Source: Dehalococcoidia bacterium
Lineage (GTDB): Bacteria; Chloroflexota; Dehalococcoidia; Tepidiformales; Tepidiformaceae
Length of the DNA stretch: 12,966 nt
Direction: 5' to 3'
NCBI GenBank assembly: GCA_009838385.1
Contig: VXRS01000291.1
Span: 1 to 12,966 of the forward strand
This document shows, one piece after another, positions 1-6,320 of this stretch. The stretch's first letter is position 1; the number at the start of each line of letters is the position of its first letter. Position numbers and translations under genes: made by a program. Below the pieces are notes generated by a model, which did not search any database, was not told where the DNA came from, and was given only the letters and a program-made list of their open reading frames with translations.

Positions 1-141
1 GCGCGTTCCGTTGTTTTTTACTACCCCCCCGCCCCGCGCCGCGGGCGGGTTGTCGGGGGGCTCTGATAACACGCCGCCGCCCGGGGGGGGGGGCCCTTCT
101 GTGCTGGACGAGCGCCCCGGGGCGCCCGGAAGTCGGAGCGA
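1..141. other. Homopolymer-rich window edge and degraded 3' spacer of SBP copy 1
   Basis: This stretch lies downstream of the copy 1 stop codon. Bases 91-141 still align with the other inter-SBP spacers: a right hairpin arm GGGCCCTTCT at 91-100, the word GTGCTGGACGAGCGC at 101-115, and a perfect 14-base palindrome GCGCCCCGGGGCGC at 112-125. The matching left arm of the terminator is missing. In its place is a run of 11 G (83-93), preceded by C-, G- and T-rich homopolymers (for example T6 near 14-19 and C7 near 24-30). I read bases 1 to about 90 as a probable low-quality assembly end or a true divergence point. I see no gene here. Confidence 0.5.
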
Positions 142-2049
142 CTAGGACCGGTCGAGCCACATGGACTCGCGACGGAGGCCGTAGGCGTTGAGCCAGTCGT
201 TGAGGCCGAAGTCCCGCATCCGGGAGCTGAAGCCGTAGTACGACACGGAGCTGATGGGGAGGCCCCAGTTGCACCAGTGGTTGTCCAGGATCCAGCGCTG
301 GACATCCGTGAGGATCTCGGCGCGGGCCTCGACGTCGGTCTCCGCCTCCTGGGCCTCCAGCATGCCGATGAGGGTGACCGAATCCTCGGCGATCTCCTTG
401 CGGGGTGAGTCGGCACGGTGGTTGAAGGCGACGTACCCGTAGACACGGGGGTCGTAGTTGATGAGGTGGCTGTCGTTCGGAAGGCCAGTGGTACCGCCGC
501 TGTCGCCGGTACCGTAGCTGAGGATATCCCAGTCCTTCACATCCTGGCTCTGGTCGTTCGCGCGAGCCGCCCAGCTGTTGATGTCGACAGCCTCGACCTC
601 GGTCTCGATGCCGAGCGAGGTGGCGATCGACTGAGCGACATAGTCGCTGATCTCATGCTGCAGAGGCGGGCCGGTGTACTGGAAGACCTTGAGCTTCTCG
701 ATGGGGTGGATGAAGTCCGCCGCCGCCCAGAGGGCGCGGGCCTCTTCCGGGTCGTGACGGTACCAGGTGGCCAGCTCCTGCTGGCTCAGCTTCTGGTAGT
801 GGGGCAGGAGGTCGGAAATCGGGGCGGCCAGCTGGCCACCGAGTGGGCGAATGGCCTCGATGAAGCCCTGGTAGTCGAACGCCTTCTGCAGCGCCTGGCG
901 GGAGCGCTTGTCGTGGAACTTGCCCCCGTCCATGCCCTGGGAGGAGCGCCCGCCGGCAGGCACCTCGTACACCGTCACATGGTCCTGGCCCTCGAACTCG
1001 GGAAGCTCCAGCGGGTCGACAGCCGCGAACACGTCGAGGTCGCCGGCCAGGAAGGCGGCCTTCGCGCCCACCTGGTCGGGGATGATTCGCGTCTGCCATT
1101 CGTCGATGTAGGGCCCGTCCTCGACGAAGCCGTCGTCGGCGGGGGTGTGCTTGTGGTAGTCGGCCCAGCGCTCCAGCCGGGTGCCCGTCGCGTTTCGCTC
1201 GACAAGCCTGTAGGGGCCGCTCGTCGTGCCTTCGGGCAGGTCGTGGATGCTGTACATGTCCTCGGTCGTGCCGTCGGGCAGCTCGACCGCACTCTCGAAC
1301 TTGCCGTGTTCCTCGATCATGCGGGGGTTGAGGAACGAGTAGTAGTGGCGCGCACGGTAGACGGTCGCGTCGGCGTTGGGGCGGCTCCAGTGCTCGACAA
1401 TCGTGCTCTCGTCCGCGGCCTCGAACTCGTCCACGAAGTCGAACCCGGAGCTGGTGACGTGCGTACCACCCAGGGCCAGATACAGCTTGGGGAGGCGACC
1501 GAAGCTAAAGGCCACAGCCTCCGAGGTCACGGGGTCGCCGTTGTGGAACTGCATGCCCGGGCGGAGGCTCCACACGAGGGTCGTGGGGTCCACCTGCTCG
1601 AAGCCGGTCATGCCATCCATCGCGAAGAGGTTCTTCGTCGGCTGGTAGGTGTACGGCTGGGTCATGGTGGCATGGGTCACTTCGGTGTTGAGCACGTGGA
1701 AGATGCCCGGGTCCATACCGGCGTCCTCCCCGGTCTTCCACAACCTCAGCGTGCCACCGTGCTTGTCGGCCTCGGGTTCGGCCTGCGCGGCGGCTTCGGT
1801 GGCTGCGGCAGCCTCGGTGGCGGCAGCGGCCTGCTCCTCGGCAGCGGCCTCGGTGGCAGCAGCGGCAGCCTGCGTGGCCGCGGCGGCCTGGGTGGCCGCG
1901 GGCGCAGCCGCGTCGTCATCGTCATCGTCGCCGCAACCCGCGAGGATTGCGGCGGAGCCGGCCGCGGCGACGCCACTGCCAACAAGGAAACTGCGACGGC
2001 TCAGCGGCCGCCGGCGGAGTCTCTGCCAATAGTTCTCGTTATCACGCAC
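142..2049 (-). CDS. Tat-exported lipoprotein, ABC transporter family 5 solute-binding protein (array copy 1)
   Basis: This 635-residue extracytoplasmic receptor of the SBP_bac_5 (DppA/OppA/NikA) family would capture a solute and deliver it to the DppB/DppC-type channel. The signal has a twin-arginine motif SRRSFLV at 17-23 and a lipobox LAGC with Cys39 as the lipid anchor. Six Asp (41-46) and a low-complexity Ala/Thr/Glu/Gln linker (47-95) follow, and the binding domain starts near Lys96. Family hallmarks are RPGMQFHNGD (163-172), SGPY (277-280), GDLDVF (336-341), the RSRQALQKAFD block (382-392) and a DPEEARALW segment (433-441). The GTG start at 2049 is chosen because MRDNENYWQRL is shared by all five copies and GGAGG (plus 2061-2065) lies 11 bases upstream. 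It is the most diverged copy in several blocks (for example KLYLALGGTHVTSSG) and lacks the GPI insertion of copies 3-5. Peptides, nickel, glycans or other small organics are all possible ligands. Confidence 0.95.
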   Translation of the reverse strand: MRDNENYWQRLRRRPLSRRSFLVGSGVAAAGSAAILAGCGDDDDDDAAAPAATQAAAATQAAAAATEAAAEEQAAAATEAAAATEAAAQAEPEADKHGGTLRLWKTGEDAGMDPGIFHVLNTEVTHATMTQPYTYQPTKNLFAMDGMTGFEQVDPTTLVWSLRPGMQFHNGDPVTSEAVAFSFGRLPKLYLALGGTHVTSSGFDFVDEFEAADESTIVEHWSRPNADATVYRARHYYSFLNPRMIEEHGKFESAVELPDGTTEDMYSIHDLPEGTTSGPYRLVERNATGTRLERWADYHKHTPADDGFVEDGPYIDEWQTRIIPDQVGAKAAFLAGDLDVFAAVDPLELPEFEGQDHVTVYEVPAGGRSSQGMDGGKFHDKRSRQALQKAFDYQGFIEAIRPLGGQLAAPISDLLPHYQKLSQQELATWYRHDPEEARALWAAADFIHPIEKLKVFQYTGPPLQHEISDYVAQSIATSLGIETEVEAVDINSWAARANDQSQDVKDWDILSYGTGDSGGTTGLPNDSHLINYDPRVYGYVAFNHRADSPRKEIAEDSVTLIGMLEAQEAETDVEARAEILTDVQRWILDNHWCNWGLPISSVSYYGFSSRMRDFGLNDWLNAYGLRRESMWLDRS

Positions 2050-2090
2050 GGAAACCGATCCCTCCCCAAATTTGGGGTTGGCTCAGTATA
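2050..2090 (-). promoter_or_regulatory. Leader of SBP copy 1: TATACT element, hairpin and ribosome binding site
   Basis: Reading the minus strand, TATACT (2090-2085) resembles a -10 box. Seven bases later comes the perfect 14-base palindrome CCCCAAATTTGGGG (2077-2064), which can fold as stem CCCCA/TGGGG around loop AATT. Its last G residues merge with the Shine-Dalgarno GGAGG (2065-2061), 11 bases before the GTG start. If TATACT is the -10, transcription begins about one base before the hairpin, giving a leader of about 28 bases. No convincing -35 box at 16-18 bases is seen. The element recurs ahead of all five copies in altered forms. Confidence 0.6.
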
Positions 2091-2120
2091 CCGTCAGGCA
2101 CCCTTAGGTAGGGGGACAAG

Positions 2121-2152
2121 AGGAAGGCCCGCCCCGGGGGGCGGGCCTTCCT
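2121..2152 (-). terminator. Hairpin terminator after SBP copy 2
   Basis: A perfect inverted repeat has 15-base arms, AGGAAGGCCCGCCCC (2121-2135) and its complement (2138-2152), around a 2-base centre. It starts 42 bases past the copy 2 stop. On the minus strand it is followed by CTTGTCC rather than a clean T-run, so termination may be partial, or the stem may protect the 3' end. Confidence 0.75.
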
Positions 2153-2177
2153 GTGCTGGTCGAGCGCCGGGAGGCGC
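2153..2177 (-). repeat. Conserved 3'-UTR word and small stem after SBP copy 2
   Basis: The plus-strand word GTGCTGGTCGAGCGC (2153-2167) recurs exactly after copies 4 and 5 and with one change after copy 1. Here it leads into a 5-bp stem GCGCC/GGCGC (2164-2168 and 2173-2177, loop GGGA). The element lies between the stop codon and the terminator, so it would be part of the mRNA 3' end. Confidence 0.55.
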
Positions 2178-2193
2178 CCGGTGGTCAGAAGGA

Positions 2194-4113
2194 CTAGGAC
2201 TGATCGAGCCACATGGACTCGCGGCGCCGGTCGTAGAAGTTCAACCAGTCCGCGATGCCCTGGTCCTGCAGCCTCGAGCTGAAGCCGTAGTAGGAGACCG
2301 TGCTGTTGGGCAGCTTCCAGTTGCACCAGTGATTGTCGAGGATCCAGCGCTGGACCTCGGTGAGCAGCTCGGCCCGGGCCTCGACGTCCGTCTCGGCCTC
2401 CTGGGCGTTCAGCATTTCGGAGATCGTGACCGAGCCCTCGGCGATCTCCTTGCGTGGCGACTCCGCGTAGTGGTTGAAGGCGTTGAAGCCGTAGGCTCGC
2501 GGGTCGTAGTGGATGAGGTGGGTGTCGTTGGGCACGCCCGTCGTCCCACCGCTGGTGCCGGTACCGTAGCTGAGGATCTCCCAGTCCTTGACCGGCTCGT
2601 CGCGGTTGACGGCGCGAGCCGCCCAGGTGTTGACGTCGACGGCTTCGACTTCAGTCTCGATGTCGAGCGCCTTCGCCAGGGTCTGCGCCATGAAGTCGCT
2701 GATCTCGTGCATCAGCGGATCTCCGGTCGACTGGAAGACCTTGATCTTGTCGACGGGCACCTCGAAGTCGGCAGCCGCCCAGAGGGCGCGGGCTTCCTGC
2801 GGGTCGTAGCGAAGCCACTGCTTGAGATCCTCCTGGCCCAGCTTCTGGTAGGCCGCGAGGAGGTCGGAGATGGGAGCAGCGTAGGCGCCGCCGAGAGGGC
2901 GGATGGCCGCGATGAAGCCCTCGTAGTCGAAGGCCTTCTGCAGTGCCTGCCGCGAGCGCTTGTCGTGGAACTTGCCGCCATCCATGCCCTGCCCGGCAAA
3001 GCCGCCGGCAGGCAACTCGACGATTTTGACATGGTCCTGACCGTCGAACTCGGGAAGCTCAAGCGGGTCCACGCCGGCGTAGACATCAAGGTCGCCTGCA
3101 AGGAAGGCGGCCTTGGCGGCCACGTTGTCGGGGATGATGCGCGTCTCCCAGGCGTCGATGTAGGGGCCGTCCTCGACGAAGCCATCGTCCGCCGGGCTGT
3201 GCTTGTGGTAGTCGGGCCAGCGCTCCACGCGCGTGCCGGTCGTGTCCCGCTTCGTGAGGGTGTAGGGACCGCTTCCGGAACCGGGGGGAAGCGTCTGGAT
3301 GCTGTAGATGTCCTCGATCGTCCCATCGGGATGCTCGTAGGAGCCCTCGAACTTGCCGTGCTCATCGACCATGCGGGGGTTGATGAACGAGTAGTAGTGA
3401 CGGGCCCGGTACACCGGCGCGTCCGCGTTGGGGCGGTTCCAGTGCTCCGTAACCGTCAGCTCGTCGGAGGGTTCGAAGCTGTCGACGAAGACGAAGCCGG
3501 TTCGCGTGGTGTGCGTCCCATCCAGCGCGCGGTACAGCTTCTCCAGGCGGCCGAAGCTGAAGGCCACGGCCTCGGAGTCGACGGCATCGCCGTTGTGGAA
3601 CTTCATGCCGGGGCGGATGCTCCACACGAAGGTCGTCGGATCGACCTGCTCGAAGCCCACCATGCCGTCCATCGCGAACAGGTTCTTGGTGGGCTGGTAG
3701 GTGTAGGGCTGAGTCAACGTCGAGTACAGAACCTCGGTGTTGGCAACGTGGAACACGCCGGGGTCGAGACCCGCGTCCTCCTCTGTCTTCCACATCTTGA
3801 GGGTGCCGCCGCGCTTGTGGGAGTCGTCCGCCGCAGCAGCGGCAGCCTCGGTGGCGGCAGCCGTCGCAGCGGCGGCGGCTTCGGTCGCGGCGGCCTCAGT
3901 CGCGGCGGCTGCCTGCTCATCGGCAGCAGCCTCGGTCGCGGCGGCGGCGGCCTGGGTGGCGGCCGCTGCGGGCTCGTCATCATCGTCGTCGTCGCCGCAA
4001 CCCGCGAGGATGGCGGCGGAGCCAGCCGCAGCCACGCTGCTGCCGACAAGGAAACTGCGCCGGCTCACCGGCCGGCGGCGGAGCCTCTGCCAATAGTTCT
4101 CGTTATCGCGCAC
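2194..4113 (-). CDS. Tat-exported lipoprotein, ABC transporter family 5 solute-binding protein (array copy 2)
   Basis: This 639-residue paralogue has the same layout as copy 1: SRRSFLV Tat motif (17-23), lipobox Cys39, six Asp (41-46) plus Glu47, and a longer Ala-rich linker to about residue 99. The SBP_bac_5 domain starts at KRGGTL. The core carries RPGMKFHNGD, SGPYTLTKRD, GDLDVY and RSRQALQKAFD. Patch B before the conserved QGMDGG reads PAGGFAG, where copies 1 and 3 have PAGGRSS, which suggests an altered binding site. Like copy 1 it has LGI/LDI where copies 3-5 have the longer LGPIGI. The start is GTG at 4113, with GGAGG (plus 4123-4127) 9 bases upstream. It would be anchored in the outer face of the cytoplasmic membrane and is presumed to feed the permeases upstream. 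Ligand unknown. Confidence 0.95.
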   Translation of the reverse strand: MRDNENYWQRLRRRPVSRRSFLVGSSVAAAGSAAILAGCGDDDDDDEPAAAATQAAAAATEAAADEQAAAATEAAATEAAAAATAAATEAAAAAADDSHKRGGTLKMWKTEEDAGLDPGVFHVANTEVLYSTLTQPYTYQPTKNLFAMDGMVGFEQVDPTTFVWSIRPGMKFHNGDAVDSEAVAFSFGRLEKLYRALDGTHTTRTGFVFVDSFEPSDELTVTEHWNRPNADAPVYRARHYYSFINPRMVDEHGKFEGSYEHPDGTIEDIYSIQTLPPGSGSGPYTLTKRDTTGTRVERWPDYHKHSPADDGFVEDGPYIDAWETRIIPDNVAAKAAFLAGDLDVYAGVDPLELPEFDGQDHVKIVELPAGGFAGQGMDGGKFHDKRSRQALQKAFDYEGFIAAIRPLGGAYAAPISDLLAAYQKLGQEDLKQWLRYDPQEARALWAAADFEVPVDKIKVFQSTGDPLMHEISDFMAQTLAKALDIETEVEAVDVNTWAARAVNRDEPVKDWEILSYGTGTSGGTTGVPNDTHLIHYDPRAYGFNAFNHYAESPRKEIAEGSVTISEMLNAQEAETDVEARAELLTEVQRWILDNHWCNWKLPNSTVSYYGFSSRLQDQGIADWLNFYDRRRESMWLDQS

Positions 4114-4154
4114 TCAGATACCCCTCCCCAGGAATTTGGGATTGGCACAGTATA
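4114..4154 (-). promoter_or_regulatory. Leader of SBP copy 2: TATACT element, hairpin and ribosome binding site
   Basis: TATACT (4154-4149, minus strand) is followed after 8 bases by a 4-bp stem CCCA/TGGG with a 6-base loop AATTCC (4140-4127). GGAGG (4127-4123) follows, 9 bases before the GTG start. The stem matches copy 1 but the loop is two bases longer, so the pairing is kept while the spacing changes. Confidence 0.55.
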
Positions 4155-4187
4155 CGCACCGGCGCAAGGGGGTAGAGGGCAAAAGGA

Positions 4188-4213
4188 AGGGCCCGCCCAA
4201 ATGGGCGGGCCCT
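4188..4213 (-). terminator. Hairpin terminator after SBP copy 3
   Basis: A perfect inverted repeat has 11-base arms AGGGCCCGCCC (4188-4198) and its complement (4203-4213), loop ATTT on the minus strand. The minus-strand sequence after the stem is TCCTTTT, the best T-tract among the spacer hairpins, so this is a good Rho-independent terminator candidate. Confidence 0.8.
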
Positions 4214-4220
4214 CTGCTGG

Positions 4221-4250
4221 CCAGTCGGGCGTTCAAGGAGCGCCAACTGG
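4221..4250 (-). repeat. Two-part stem between the copy 3 stop and its terminator
   Basis: CCAGT (4221-4225) pairs with ACTGG (4246-4250), and inside it GGCGTTC (4228-4234) pairs with GAGCGCC (4238-4244) with one G-T position. The 15-base word conserved in the other spacers has diverged here, but a stem at the same place remains, so structure may matter more than sequence. Confidence 0.5.
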
Positions 4251-4259
4251 AAAGAACGA

Positions 4260-6182
4260 TTAGCCCTTCTGGAGCCACATGGACTCGCGGCGCCGGTCGT
4301 AGAAGTTGAGCCAGTCCGCGACTCCCTGGTCCTGCAGCCTCGCGCTGAAGCCGTAGTAGGACACGGAGCTGATGGGGAGACCCCAGTTGCACCAGTGGTT
4401 GTCCAGGATCCAGCTCTGGAGCTCGGTGAGGAGGACAGCACGGGCCTCGGGATCGGTCTCGGCTTCCTGGGCGTTCAACATGTCGATGATCGTCGCGGAA
4501 CCCTCGGCAATCTCGGGGCGCGGCGACTCGAGGTAATGGTTGAACGCATTGAAGCCGTAGGCGCGCGGGTCGTAATGGATGAGGCTGGAGTCGTTGGGGA
4601 CACCCGTCGTGCCGCCGGCAGCGCCGTCGCCGTAGCTGAGAATCTCCCAGTCCTTGATGTCGGTGCTGCGGTCGACCGCGCGGGCCGCCCAGGAGTTGCC
4701 GTCAACAGCCTCGACCTCGGCGGTGATGCCGATGGGTCCGAGCGCCTTCTCCAGCGACTGCGCCATGAAGTCGCTGATCTCGTGCTGCAGGGGCGAGCCC
4801 GTCGGCATGAACACCTTGATGTTGTCGACGGGAACGACGAAGTCCGCCGCCTGCCAGAGCGCCTGCGCCTCAGCGGGATCGAAGCGAAGCCACTTCTGGA
4901 GGTCCGACTGGCTGAGCTTCTGGTACGCCGGCAGAAGATCAGTAATCGGGGCCGCGTACTTGCCGCCGAGCGGGCGGATGGCGGCAATGAAGCCCTCATA
5001 GTCGAAGGCCTTCTGCAGCGCCTGTCGTGCGCGCTTGTCGTGGAACTTGCCGCCGTCCATGCCCTGCGAGGAGCGGCCACCGGCGGGAAGCTCAACGATA
5101 TTGATGTGATCGAGGCCATCGAACTCGGGAAGCTCCAGCGGGTCGACAGCGGCAAACACGTCAAGGTCGCTCGCCAGGAACGCGGCCTTGGCTGCGGTCT
5201 GGTCGGGGATGACGCGCGTCTCCCAGGTGTCGATGTAGGGCCCGTCCTCGACGAAGCCGTCGTCCGCCGGGGTGTGCTTGTGGTAATCCGGCCAGCGCTC
5301 GAGGCGGGTTCCGGTGGCATCCCGCTTCACCATCGTGAAGGGGCCGCTGCCCGAGCCGTGCGGGAGCTCCTGCACGCTGTACACGTCCTCGACGGTCCCG
5401 TCCGCGTGCTCGTAGGAGCCCTCGAACTTGCCGAACTCATCGACGACGCGAGGGTTCAGGAAGGAGTAGTAGTGGCGCGCGCGGTACACGGGGGCGTCCG
5501 CGTTCGGTCGCGCCCAGTGCTCCGTCACGGTCAGGTCGTCGGTCGGCTCGAAGCTGTCGACGAAGGCGAAGCCGGTACGCGTCGTATGCGTCCCGTCCAG
5601 CGCCCGGTAGAGCTTCTCCAGGCGGCCAAAGCTGAAGGCCACGGCCTCGGAGTCGACGGGGTCGCCATTGTGGAACTTCATGCCGGGGCGGATGCTCCAC
5701 ACGAAGGTCGTCGGGTCGACCTGCTCGAAGCCGACCATGCCGTCCATGGCAAAGACATTCTTGGTGGGCTGGTAGGTGTAGGGCTGGGTCATCGTGGAGT
5801 AGATGACCTCGGTGTTGTTGAGGTGGAACACGCCCGGGTCCAGGCCGGCGTCCTCTTCCGTCTTCCAGAGCTTGAGGGTACCGCCGTGCTTGTCGGGGCC
5901 GGCCTCCTCCTGGGCTGCAGCCTGGGTGGCTGCGGCCGCCTCAGTAGCTGCGGCGGCCTGCTCCTCGGCAGCAGCCTCGGTCGCGGCAGCGGCTGCCTGC
6001 GTCGCAGCGGCAGCCTGCGTGGCTGCGGGCGCAGCCGCGTCGTCGTCATCGTCATCGTCATCGCCGCAACCCGCGAGGATTGCGGCGGAGCCGGCTGCGG
6101 CTACGCCGCTGCCCACAAGGAAGCTACGCCGGGTTAGCGGCCGGCGGCGGAGCCTCTGCCAATAGTTCTCGTTGTCGCGCAT
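4260..6182 (-). CDS. Tat-exported lipoprotein, ABC transporter family 5 solute-binding protein (array copy 3)
   Basis: This 640-residue SBP_bac_5 receptor carries a TRRSFLV Tat motif (17-23) and lipobox Cys39. Eight Asp (41-48) are followed by an Ala/Thr/Gln/Glu linker (49-97) and the domain from KHGGTL. Core motifs RPGMKFHNGD, SGPFTMVKRD and RARQALQKAFD are intact. Patch B (PAGGRSS before QGMDGG) equals copy 1. The segment ALGPIGITAEVEAVDGNSW instead groups it with copies 4 and 5, so it looks like a mosaic. Patch C reads GDGAAGGTTGVPNDSS. The ATG start at 6182 is supported by the shared MRDNENYWQRL N-terminus and by GGAGG (plus 6192-6196) 9 bases upstream. Its role is inferred from position: a lipid-anchored receptor for the linked DppB/DppC-type channel. 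Ligand unknown. Confidence 0.95.
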   Translation of the reverse strand: MRDNENYWQRLRRRPLTRRSFLVGSGVAAAGSAAILAGCGDDDDDDDDAAAPAATQAAAATQAAAAATEAAAEEQAAAATEAAAATQAAAQEEAGPDKHGGTLKLWKTEEDAGLDPGVFHLNNTEVIYSTMTQPYTYQPTKNVFAMDGMVGFEQVDPTTFVWSIRPGMKFHNGDPVDSEAVAFSFGRLEKLYRALDGTHTTRTGFAFVDSFEPTDDLTVTEHWARPNADAPVYRARHYYSFLNPRVVDEFGKFEGSYEHADGTVEDVYSVQELPHGSGSGPFTMVKRDATGTRLERWPDYHKHTPADDGFVEDGPYIDTWETRVIPDQTAAKAAFLASDLDVFAAVDPLELPEFDGLDHINIVELPAGGRSSQGMDGGKFHDKRARQALQKAFDYEGFIAAIRPLGGKYAAPITDLLPAYQKLSQSDLQKWLRFDPAEAQALWQAADFVVPVDNIKVFMPTGSPLQHEISDFMAQSLEKALGPIGITAEVEAVDGNSWAARAVDRSTDIKDWEILSYGDGAAGGTTGVPNDSSLIHYDPRAYGFNAFNHYLESPRPEIAEGSATIIDMLNAQEAETDPEARAVLLTELQSWILDNHWCNWGLPISSVSYYGFSARLQDQGVADWLNFYDRRRESMWLQKG

Positions 6183-6221
6183 ACGACATTCCCTCCCCAG
6201 ATTTGGGATTCGCGGAGTATA
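6183..6221 (-). promoter_or_regulatory. Leader of SBP copy 3: TATACT element, hairpin and ribosome binding site
   Basis: TATACT (6221-6216, minus strand) is followed after 8 bases by stem CCCA/TGGG with loop AATC (6207-6196). GGAGG (6196-6192) follows, 9 bases before ATG. The arrangement is as in copies 1, 2 and 4. No -35 box at standard spacing is evident. Confidence 0.55.
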
Positions 6222-6245
6222 CGCAAACGCGCCGGGCGCAACAGT

Positions 6246-6275
6246 AAAGGGCCCACCCTTGCGGGCGGGCCCTTT
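6246..6275 (-). terminator. Hairpin terminator after SBP copy 4
   Basis: The 13-base arms AAAGGGCCCACCC (6246-6258) and GGGCGGGCCCTTT (6263-6275) flank loop TTGC. The single unmatched position is A-C in a plus-strand RNA but G-U in a minus-strand RNA, so the fold is complete only in the direction of the SBP genes. Both arms and the loop are identical to the hairpin after copy 5. Confidence 0.75.
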
Positions 6276-6278
6276 GCC

Positions 6279-6304
6279 GTGCTGGTCGAGCGCTCTACGA
6301 GCGT
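6279..6304 (-). repeat. Conserved 3'-UTR word and small stem after SBP copy 4
   Basis: GTGCTGGTCGAGCGC (6279-6293, plus strand) is identical to the word after copies 2 and 5. It overlaps a 5-bp stem CGCTC/GAGCG (6291-6295 and 6299-6303) with a 3-base loop, placed between the stop at 6321 and the terminator. Confidence 0.5.
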
Positions 6305-6320
6305 CCGGGGTTCGGAACGG

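Noticed and set aside
21..446. Minus-strand 141-codon frame at the window edge
   Set aside because: It is a shifted frame of SBP copy 1 extended into the homopolymer-rich edge, with no family resemblance.
418..4263. A plus-strand open frame of 1281 codons running antisense through SBP copies 1 and 2 and their spacer
   Set aside because: It is the complement of strongly coding, GC3-rich genes and is Val/Gly/Glu/Arg-rich without any domain; it has no ribosome binding site and repeats itself because the genes below it are repeats.
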